Shown here in pieces: positions 8,311 through 16,299 of a DNA stretch of 16,299 bases. This DNA comes from Usnea hakonensis. Lineage: Eukaryota; Ascomycota; Lecanoromycetes; Lecanorales; Parmeliaceae. The stretch spans positions 1 to 16,299 of the forward strand of contig BLJB01000817.1 in NCBI GenBank assembly GCA_013423325.1. The letters are read 5' to 3'. The notes under the pieces are model-generated. The model was not told where the DNA came from. It did not search any database and worked only from the letters and a program-made list of their open reading frames with translations. The stretch's first letter is position 1. Every line of letters starts with the position of its first letter. A program made the translations under genes and the position numbers.

Positions 8311-9400
8311 TCTAGATCCTTATAGAACCTTATTATATTAATATATTTAGAAAATAATTAAACTTTATTATTAATATTAAATAAGACTTTTTTATAATAT
8401 TTATTTACTTATCTTTTTATCGCGATTTAGAAGGCCTCTAAGTATTTTTTATTATATTTTAGGATCTCTTCTATTTTCTTAATAATATTTTTAACTTTTA
8501 AAGCTTATAATCTTTCTCTTATAATCTTATAATTTATTATATTAGGATTAAAACTTATATAGAGGTTAAATCTTTTATTTATAAAGAAAAAAGTAAAAGA
8601 GGTAGATAAAATTATATTACTATTATTAATAAATTCTATTATAGAGACCTACTTAATCTAATTATTTTATATATAATTATAAAAAATATAAAGGCTTTTT
8701 TTAATATTCTAATTTACTCTCTTAATTTATCTATCTATTTAAAGATAATAGGTAGTTAAGAGATTAATTTAGATTCTAAATCTTTTATATAAACTTTTTT
8801 ATAAAATAGATATAAATTATAATTCTTTATTAAATATAATAGAGTTTAGAAGTCTATAGAGGTAGTAAAGATTTTATAGTAGAATCTAGATTAATAATTT
8901 AATTAAAGTATTATTATTACTTTAGAAATATAGAACGTAATATCTCTCCTTAGTAAGGTAGTAAATAAGAGTATATATAATATTAAAATCTTTTAAAAGA
9001 GGGAGGCCGATAATAAAATCTATAAATATATTTTATTAATAGATTTTTAAAATTAGTAAAAATACTAGTAATCTATTTATTTTATTTTAAAATAATTTAT
9101 TATATTAATAATTATAATAATTAGTAATATATTATTTAATTATTATTATATAGCTAGATTAATAATAATATTATTATAGAAGATCTACTATTTATCTTAT
9201 TTTAGAATAATTATTCGAAGATTAATTATAGATCTCGTTAAGTATTAAAGTATATAAGAAGTCTAGAACCTATAATAGACCTCTTTTAAAAAGAGCTCTA
9301 TTTATTATTTAATATTATTCGAGTTTAATTCTATATAGTTTATAAATATTATTAGTAATTATATCTCTATATTTCTAATACCTAAGATTATCTTTATTAG
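8311..9400 (-). other. Integrase remnant of second gypsy element, C-terminus missing
   Basis: DFIIGLP-type start of the core at 9020, FNKELQF at about 8834, and a basic helical tail (KRQVNKYYKKVLFN, near 8400) are recognisable. The chain ends at DLE (8312), where gypsy integrases normally continue into a GPF/Y module. The catalytic triad is damaged at the second Asp and probably at the Glu. Confidence 0.8.
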
Positions 9401-9539
9401 TTTAGTAAATATATTTAAATAGACCCGCTTTCTCCTCTATTAGTAATATAAATATTAATATAATTTAATATTAGAATTATTTAATATTATTAATATACCC
9501 TCTTATTCTTTTAATCTATAGAGTAAGTATTTATTATTT

Positions 9540-9920
9540 TAATAAGAATATCTACTTTTAAATTATTTTTATCTATATAGAAAATTATCTAGAAGTTAAA
9601 CTTAAATAGAATATCTAGATAATAAATCTAATAGCGAATAAGCTTTTTATTTTTTATAAAGATCTTTAGAGCCTAATAATCTATAAAGATCTAAATAAGT
9701 AAATTAATATACTCGAGTTTAAAGCGCTAATATTTAAAATATTTTATAATTACTAATAACTCTTTATTATAGATATAATAGTTATATTTTATAAAGATTA
9801 TTATTTTATTATAAAAAGCTATTAAATAGAGTATATTTTTATTATTATATTAAAATAATATTCTATTAATAATAAAATTAGAAATATTAGTTTTAAGTAT
9901 AGTTTATCTTTTTAAATTAA
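9540..9920 (-). other. RNase H remnant of second gypsy element
   Basis: Minus-strand segments include KTNISNFIINRILF (about 9894-9853, TDASDF-type motif with Asp now Asn), IFIDYQAL with Asp retained at 9681-9679, and LKVDILIKI ending near 9540. They lie in the RT phase and directly precede the integrase. Confidence 0.72.
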
Positions 9921-10239
9921 AATATTTTAATATTAGAATATTAATAATTTATTTTTTAAGACTTTTAAAGGCTTCTAAATAGATTTTATTCTATATAAAT
10001 AGAGTATCCTTTTTAATAAGTTATATTAAGAACTTTATTAGTTTTAAAAACTTATAAATAAAATACTTATAAAAATTAATAAATTTAATAAAGTTTTATA
10101 CCTCTTTTAGATTTATAGAAGGAGACTATTTAATAATAGTTTTTATTTTTTTAGAATCTATTTAAAACTCTTTATCTAATATAATAATATTTAGAAAGAT
10201 TATTTTTTCTATATTAAATTTATACTTTTTAATATCTAT

Positions 10240-10800
10240 TTATAAGTTTATATTCTAAAAATAAAAGAGTACTTTTTAAATATAGTTTTAATACTTTTTT
10301 TTCGATTTACTATAAATAAAAATATTATTAAAATATATTTAATAAAAATTATTTAGAAATTTCTATAATATTTTATTAATATATTATTAAAAAAAGCTTA
10401 ATCTATTAATTAGTCTAAATAAAAAGATTTTATATTTATATAATTCTAAAGCTATTATAAAAGTAGTTAAATTCTTATTTTTAAAATCTATTCTAAACTT
10501 ATTAAATATTATAATAATATCTAAGCGAGTAAGATATTTATAGTCTATTATCTTTTTAATAATCTCCTCTATAAGAGGAAAGGGATATTAATTATATTTA
10601 ATAAAAATATTTAACTTTTAATAATTTATATAGAATTATAAATTATTATTAAATTTTAATATAAAGAGGATTAATAATATATAGAAAGCTTTACTAGATA
10701 TAATAAATCTTTTAAAAAGATTTTTAATAGGATACTTCTTAACTCGTTATATCTTATATAAAAATATATAATATACTCTACTTTATAAGGGCTTTATATT
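10240..10800 (-). other. Reverse transcriptase remnant of second gypsy element
   Basis: Segments in order on the minus strand: SRVYYIFLYKIQRVK (near 10780), NLQFYINYQKLN, YPFPLIEEII, YLTRLDIIIIFNKF (10536-10495) and YFNNIFIYS (10335-10309). The order and spacing match gypsy RT. The catalytic pair at the active-site box is Asn-Asn, so it is dead. Confidence 0.82.
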
Positions 10801-11269
10801 AAAAACAAATTTAATTTTATAATTATAGAATTAATAAAAAGGAAGCTTATTAATCTAAATATAATTAAAGATATTTTAAAAGTTTTAGTATTTAGAAAGA
10901 AACTTCTTCTAAATTATTTTAAAATCTATTTTAAATATTTTTATAATATTTATTTTTAAAATATTTAAATAATCTTTCTAATTAATTAGAATAAGGGCGT
11001 TAATATTTTCTATAAATATAGTAAATAGCTATATCTCTTTAGCTCTTATCTAGTAAATAAGAAGATTAAAGATATTTATATTTATATTATATATAATAAA
11101 GGACTTTTTCTCTATTAATAGCTATTCTCTTTAGAAGATTTTAAAAATAAATAGAATAAATAAGATTTTAAAAATTCGCGCTTTCGGACTAGCTTTATTA
11201 TTAATAGAAAAGATTATTAAATTAAACTATATATTAAATAAGACTTTATATTAGTTTATTTAGAGCTTA

Positions 11270-11540
11270 TTAAAAATAATAATATATTATTCTAAATTAA
11301 TAATAAGTATAGAGATAGTTAGTTCTTTATAGCTATTAAATTCGAGATTAGATAAAAGTAAATAAATAATAAAAGTCTTTAATATATTATTATTATATCT
11401 ATATATATATCGAGACTTAGAAAGAGATATAAATAAAATTTTAAATATAATATATATAGCCGAAATTATCTTTTTATTAATAAAATAGTATTCTATAATA
11501 TTAGTATTAATTAAGAGAGGCGCTTAGTATCTTTTTCTTT
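11270..11540 (-). other. Aspartic protease remnant of second gypsy element
   Basis: The triplet Asn-Thr-Asn at 11508-11500 stands where Asp-Thr-Gly is expected. It is followed by an EYYFINKKIISAI-like segment and, further on, by hydrophobic strands and a second conserved block near 11300. Both changed residues are explained by G-to-A transitions. It lies about 1.0 kb upstream of the RT core in the same phase. Confidence 0.6.
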
Positions 11541-11735
11541 AATTATATAGTATATTTAATACTATAAAGGGCTTTTTAGAAAATAGAGAGAACTTAAATA
11601 TAATTTAAAATAAGAATATAAAGCTATTTTTATTATTTTTAAAATAATATTCTATTTTTATAATATCTCCTATTAAGCCTTTAATAGAGGATAGTCTTTT
11701 TTTAATCTTTTTAAATTTTTATAATAGTCCGAAGA

Positions 11736-11999
11736 GGAAAATGGAGGGACGCTTATTCTAATCTATAGTTAATAGTAGTAACGAGGCGTATAAAGTATAT
11801 AAGCGACTTAGGGTAAGAGTAGAGGGGAGTAGAATAATTAATAATAGTAAAAAAGATAAGATAATAGTAAAAGAAACGCGTTAAAAATGTATAACTTAGG
11901 CCTCTAATTAGTTAATAGAGGGGATAACTAATAGGAGGAGCCTTAGAAAAAGCTAGATAAATAAAAAAAAATAAGCGAGTAATACTATTACTATATTAA
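11736..11999 (+). other. Presumed LINE 5' untranslated region
   Basis: This stretch is purine-rich on the plus strand and keeps a few TpG (11743, 11888) and several CpG. No coding block could be recognised. It lies between the end of the reverse gypsy pol and the first ORF1-like sequence, so it may hold the internal promoter LINEs use. The exact element boundary could be shifted by tens of bases. Confidence 0.4.
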
Positions 12000-13290
12000 A
12001 AGCTATTAAAAATATATTATTTAGAGAGCTTAATATAACTATATAAAAAATATATATAAAGAATTTAAAAAATATTTAGATCTTTATTAAAAAATAGTAA
12101 ATTAATCTTAAAGCCTATATATAGAGGGAAATATATAGGCCCTAGAATCTAATAAATAATAGGGTAAGTACTCTAACCCTTTAAGGCTTTTTAAAGGGAT
12201 ACTAGAATAAAGATAATCCCTTTATAAAATTATTAATATAGAATATAAAAAAAGGGCTAATAATATAGATTTAGAAAAAGATAATAGAAAAGTTTAAATA
12301 GATAAAATAATTCCTAATTAGAATAGAAAAAAAAGGGGAGAGGATATCTATTATAAAAATAACTAGTAAGAACCTTATTATATCCTTTAAAATAGTAGAA
12401 TATATATTAGAAAATATTATAATAGCGCGGTAATTAAAGAGTAGAGATATAGAACTTTAGATAGCTAGTATAAAAGTAAAAAAGCTACTAGAGAGAGACT
12501 TAATTTAAACTATTAAAAAATTTAAGATTATAAAAATAGTAAAAAGGATTTATACTATAATAATATATAGAATAAAGATTAAGATAATAGATATAAAAAA
12601 TAAGGAAGTTATAAAAAAGAAGATATAAAAGAATAATAAGAAATTATATCTAGATCTAGATATAATAAAGATAAAGTAGATAGCGAGTATAAGGAGATTA
12701 ATATTAAAAAGGGGTAAAAAAAAGTACTTATTATTAATTATTAATATTATTATAAAAGAAATAGTCTCTAGACTAATATTAAAAGATCTAGTTAAGATAA
12801 AAAAGATAAAGAAGATATTATACTATATATATAAAGTAGTATAATACTTTAATTATTAAGAGTAAGATTATATAGTAGTCTATTATAAAAATAAAACTAG
12901 ATATATTAAATATAACTAGAAGTATAATATTAGAGAGTATAATAAAATAGTTTTAAAGATCTTTAAAATATATATAATATATAGTAATAAAGGTTATATA
13001 GTATATTAGAGGATATATCTAAAAAAGAGATAAAAGATTAAAAAGGTTATAAGAAAGCTAATATTAAAATTAATAATAACTTCTAATCTAAAAGGGGTAA
13101 GACCTACTAAAATATTAAAGATTATTAATAGATTTATAATAGTTTTATCTAGGAAGAAGAGAATATAAAATATAATTAATATAGAAAATAATTATAAAGA
13201 GGAAGACTCTAGAATATTTAAAAAAGCTTCTAAAATAGAAAGACTAAAAAGATTTATAATAAAGGAGGTTAACTAAATATTATTATAGAT
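12000..13290 (+). pseudogene. LINE ORF1 (gag-like RNA-binding protein) relic
   Basis: From about 12430 one codon phase runs into the zinc knuckles at 12845-13018, passing a segment ending in EIVSRLILKDLVKI that matches the pre-knuckle region I recall from Tad1-type ORF1 proteins. ORF1 proteins coat the element RNA and chaperone nucleic acids during target-primed reverse transcription. TAA and TAG stops occur at former Gln and Trp codons. The start and the stop cannot be fixed; both limits are approximate. ORF2 lies in another phase, so the two ORFs were separate. Confidence 0.72.
12845..13018 (+). other. Three CCHC zinc knuckles, every ligand now tyrosine
   Basis: Ligand codons: first knuckle 12845, 12854, 12869, 12884 (C-x2-C-x4-H-x4-C); second 12902, 12911, 12923, 12938 (C-x2-C-x3-H-x4-C); third 12971, 12980, 12995, 13016 (C-x2-C-x4-H-x6-C). 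All twelve are TAT or TAC, as expected when TGY and CAY codons are hit by RIP. The spacing is that of LINE ORF1 C-terminal knuckles that bind RNA. Confidence 0.82.
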
Positions 13291-13429
13291 CCTATTTAGG
13301 ATAGAAATCTAAAGACTAATAGGGGTAATCTAACTATCTAAATCTTAAGAAGTCTAGATATAAAATATCTAAAAATAGAACTTCTAGTTACTAAACTCTC
13401 TATAATAGAAAGCTAGATTTTAATAATAC

Positions 13430-14130
13430 TATAATATAATATAAGAGATAAACTAGAAATAATAATAATACTACTTAATAATTTAGAGATAAAGTAGATT
13501 AACGTCTTAATAATCTAGAAACTTTAATAAAATATATATATGAAGTTATTATATAATCTAAGAATTAATAAATTCTTTCTATTATATAGAAATAAAGTAG
13601 ATATAAAGGTATATTTCTATATTAATAAAAAGATTAATATTAATATATAGAAAAAGATATTCTTATTTAAGAATATTTATATTATTATTATAAAGTTTAA
13701 AAGAAAAGATAGAATTATAGAAAAAGAGATAATTTAGATCTTTAATATATATAACTCTAATCTATTTCTAATTACTATTAATAATCTATTAAGCCTCCTA
13801 ATATTAAAGAAGGAGATCTAGGGATAAGAGAAATAAATAATAATAGAAAACTTTAACCTCTACTATCTAAATTAGAATAACTATAGAAGGTTTAGCTATT
13901 ATAGAGAAGCGGATAAGCTATTAAAAATAATTATAAAAGTAGATATAAAACTTATACTTTTTAAAGACTCTATAATCTAGAGAGCGAGGGGTAATAAAAG
14001 CGTAATAGACCTTATTTTTATAATACTAGAATTAATTAAAATAATAAAATTATATAGAGTATATTTAGATCTATAAATAGGCTCCGACTATTTTTTAATA
14101 TATATAGAGTTTAATCTATTAATAGAAAAA
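13430..14130 (+). other. AP-type endonuclease domain remnant
   Basis: Key segments are RINKFFLLYRNK (near 13560), ENFNLYYLN at 13846-13872 where the family has a G-D-F-N-x-H-H motif (Asp now Asn, both His now Tyr), YREADKLL (about 13900) and GNKSVIDLIFI (about 13990), where Ser-x-x-D-L is typical. The order matches the exonuclease-endonuclease-phosphatase fold found in LINEs. Confidence 0.8.
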
Positions 14131-14649
14131 GTCTCTACTATTAGAAAAAAGGCGTAGAAAATAGTAAAACTAAAAATTATAAAAATTATAATTTAAGAAT
14201 TAATTTATTTTTTATTTTTTAGCTAGTTAAAGACTAAAAAAGAGATAGATAAATATTTAAAAAATATTATAATAGATTTAAAAAAAATAGTAGAAGAGAT
14301 TATTCTATAAACTAAATTATTAAATAGGGTTTAATTATTCTAGAATTATAATTATAGCGAGGCTATATAGAAGGTAAAACGTCTTATAGCCGAATATTAA
14401 AATAATTATAGAAATTAAAAAGAAGAAAAATAGTATATAATTATAAAATATTAAAATAAAATAATTAGTAAAGCTAAAATATTTAATTTTAAATAAAAAG
14501 TCTATAAAGTAGAAAAATTATAGAAGGAGATTTAAAGACTAATTAAATAAACTAGATAAAGTAATATAAATCTAAAGCTATTATTTAAGTTCCTAATACT
14601 TAAAGATAGAGAAACTAGTTTAATAGAATTATTTAAAAATAAAATAATA

Positions 14650-15650
14650 ATATTTTAAAAGATCTTTTTTTTATTACTCTTATAAATAGATCTTATTAAT
14701 ATTAAGGATATAGTCTATCTAAATTTAATAGAGATAATTATAGAGTTAATAAAAAAGGAGGTTAGAATAGCGATCTTCTATTTAAAATAAAATAAGATCC
14801 TAAAGATAAATAGAATATTAAATAGATTTTTAAAGTTAATTATTAATAAGGCCTTTTTATAGTTTACTAGACTCTTCTAAATATATATAGATCTAGATTA
14901 TTATTTAAAGGAGTTTAAAATTACTAATATAATAATCCTTTATAAACCGGGTAAAGATAACTATTTAGAATTAAAGTTATATTAGTTAATTATTCTATTA
15001 AGTATATTAGAGAAAGCTCTAAAGATAATTATAATTAAAAGATTTAATAATTATATAAAGAAATATAATCTTCTCCCCTTAAAATAAATAGATATATAAA
15101 AAGGCTAATCTATTAAAATAGCCCTAAAAATAATAATTAATATAATATATATAATATAGGATAATAATAAGTAGTATATAGCTAGCCTACTCTCTTTAAA
15201 TATAATAGAGATATTTAATAATATATTCTATAAGCGACTTCTCTATAATTTTAAATTTAAGGGGATCCCCCCCTAAATAGTAAACTAGATATCGAGCTTT
15301 TTTATAGAAAAAGTAATATTAATAATACTAAAATAAAAAATAAGTAAAATAGAACTAATAGAGATAAAGATTTTATAAAAGTCTTTAATATCCTCTATAT
15401 TATTCTTATTCTTTAATATATCGCTTATTAAAAAGTACTCGAAACTAAAACTAAACCTCTAAATTAATAGCTTTATTAATAATATCTATTTATTAATATA
15501 TAAGAAAAGTATAGAAGCTAATTATATAATATTTAAAATAATTTATAAAATATATCTAAAATAGATAAAAATATATAGAGTAATTTTTACCCCTAAAAAA
15601 TATAAATTAATTTATCTTATTAGAAGATTAAAGCGCTTTAATATAAAAGT
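14650..15650 (+). other. LINE reverse transcriptase domain remnant
   Basis: Motif A region LNIIEIFNNIFYKRL at about 15196-15240 has its Asp positions as Asn. The region KGIPPQIVN follows near 15260. The P-Q-G-S-P motif reads Leu-stop-Lys-Ser-Leu at 15373-15387, followed by ISSILFLFFN. The catalytic F-x-D-D box reads F-I-N-N at 15472-15483. All four motifs lie in one phase and in the right order. Confidence 0.85.
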
Positions 15651-16299
15651 TATAATAGATCTAGAAATAATTATTATAGAGTTAAAGAGTAGTATATAAA
15701 TATTAGATCTATATATAGATAAAAAATTAAGGTAAGGCCCTTACCTTAAAAAGATAAAGATTAAGATAATATCTTAATATTTTATATTATTAATAATAGT
15801 AATCTTAATATAAAGAATAACTTTAAACTAAGTATATATAATATATTAGATTATAGTTTAACTAGTAATAATATATATAGTAACTATCTAGTATAATCTA
15901 GTAAATATATAAAAAGTAATAAAGATATTAGGGAAATAGCTAAAAATAATCTAGAATAAGTATTTAAAATATATCTTAAAAGTATATAAAGTAATAAATA
16001 TTAGAGAATTAGAGATAAAAATAAATATTTCCTTTATATAGATCTTTTTAGATCTAGTAATCCTTTATTACTAAGCCTTTAAAAGTATATACGAGATTAC
16101 GAAAATTAGAAATATATATATTTATAGAGTACTCTAAGGGAAGCGAGATTATAAGATAAAGATATTATTAATATTTATAATAGAGAAGTATTTATAGATC
16201 GAAAATATCCTTTTTAGGGGAAAGTAGAAATAATATAATATAAGAAAAAAAAAAAGGAAGAAGATAGAGATAATAAAAAAAAAAATATAGAGTTAGAGT

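Larger units (their letters stand above)
8311..11735 (-). mobile_element. Second Ty3/gypsy element, truncated, reverse orientation
   Basis: The reverse strand carries protease, RT, RNase H and integrase in gypsy order. Sequence differs from the left element, and CpG as well as CpA/TpG is depleted. No LTR, gag knuckle or integrase C-terminal module was found. The left end abuts the unidentified frame at about 8310 and the right end abuts LINE sequence at about 11735. The plus strand is pyrimidine-rich here and purine-rich beyond 11735, which supports the change of coding strand. Confidence 0.87.
8311..11735 (-). pseudogene. Pol polyprotein relic of the second gypsy element
   Basis: Landmarks on the minus strand: protease triplet at 11508-11500, now Asn-Thr-Asn for Asp-Thr-Gly; RT motif with RLD (Asp 10521-10519 retained); RT active-site box YFNNIFIYS at 10335-10309, both Asp now Asn; RNase H block near 9894 (Asp to Asn) and a retained Asp at 9681-9679; integrase DFIIGLP at 9020-9000 with first Asp retained; integrase second Asp now Asn (8831-8829) in FNKELQF. 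Protease, RT and RNase H landmarks down to 9552 share one codon phase. The integrase landmarks at 9020, 8834 and 8312 share another, so a net frameshift lies between 9552 and 9020. The integrase stops after FYKDLE at about 8312, before its C-terminal module. Confidence 0.85.
11736..16299 (+). mobile_element. RIP-degraded Tad1/I-like LINE (non-LTR retrotransposon), continues past window
   Basis: ORF1 with three CCHC knuckles is followed by ORF2 with AP-type endonuclease and reverse transcriptase, the plan of fungal Tad1-clade LINEs. CpA, TpG and CpG are all nearly absent. No LTR is seen. The left end is placed near 11735, where the reverse-strand gypsy pol frame stops. The first 200-300 bp are probably 5' untranslated sequence with slightly higher CpG. 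A 3' end or poly(A) tail lies outside the window. Confidence 0.87.
13400..16299 (+). pseudogene. LINE ORF2 (endonuclease plus reverse transcriptase) relic, open to the right
   Basis: ORF2 encodes the enzyme that nicks target DNA and copies the element RNA at the nick. Landmarks share one phase (13849, 15208, 15361, 15466). That phase is different from ORF1, and it still reads through to the window end. Endonuclease occupies about 13430-14130 and RT about 14650-15650. A thumb-like tail (about 15600-16200) contains RRLKRFNIKVIIDLE and LDLYIDKKLR. The end is Lys/Arg-rich (16235-16290, two runs of A). Many TAA and TAG stops are of the RIP type. No RNase H was reached before the window ends. The start codon is not identifiable. 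Confidence 0.85.

Noticed and set aside
11395..11412. TA-rich simple repeat as a meaningful microsatellite
   Set aside because: Short TATATA runs are everywhere in RIP-mutated DNA; nothing distinguishes this one.
16240..16285. Two A-runs as the LINE poly(A) tail
   Set aside because: They lie in the ORF2 phase as Lys/Arg codons and the sequence continues without a boundary; the 3' end is more likely outside the window.
8311..16299. AT-rich block as mitochondrial DNA or a centromere-specific satellite
   Set aside because: Decayed gypsy pol and LINE coding motifs are readable throughout, there are no tandem monomers, and the mutation context is that of RIP.
1..16299. CRISPR array, bacterial operon or defence system
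   Set aside because: There are no regularly spaced repeats and no intact prokaryote-like genes; all recognisable coding relics are eukaryotic retrotransposons.

Overview
The window looks like an AT-rich, gene-free heterochromatic block from a filamentous ascomycete (Pezizomycotina). It is packed with transposons destroyed by repeat-induced point mutation (RIP). From about 500 onward CpA and TpG are almost absent, TpA is very frequent, and former coding frames are littered with TAA/TAG stops. A hand count over 3001-3060 gives 14 TpA, 7 ApT, no CpA and no TpG. I find no intact gene. No genus can be named safely.

Layout. (1) 1-498: a less mutated, GC-richer left flank of unknown identity with two undetermined bases at 439-440. 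(2) 499-7915, + strand: a Ty3/gypsy chromovirus-type LTR retrotransposon. It has a 44-bp stub of the 5' LTR (499-542), one very long decayed gag-pol frame (about 770-7321) and a nearly unmutated 3' LTR ending at 7915. The gag-pol order is gag, C2H2-like finger, protease, RT, RNase H, integrase, chromodomain. (3) 7916-8291, - strand: a short RIP-damaged frame with an intact ATG, not identified. (4) 8311 to about 11735, - strand: the pol part (protease, RT, RNase H, integrase) of a second, different Ty3/gypsy element, cut at both ends. (5) About 11736-16299, + strand: a Tad1/I-like LINE (non-LTR retrotransposon). Its ORF1 carries three CCHC knuckles and its ORF2 carries AP endonuclease and reverse transcriptase. 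It runs off the window before any RNase H domain.

The elements do not work together; they are stacked or nested debris. The window records at least two mutational histories. In the left element CpA is lost but CpG survives (14 CpG by eye in 3001-3600). In the right elements both CpA and CpG are lost (1 CpG by eye in 13021-13620). This suggests different age, different RIP context, or additional methyl-cytosine deamination. I see no convincing sign of a new biological system. The most informative signals are the RIP-polarised LTR pair, the indel-free 6.5-kb gag-pol frame, the RIP-free islands and the change of mutation signature near 8310.
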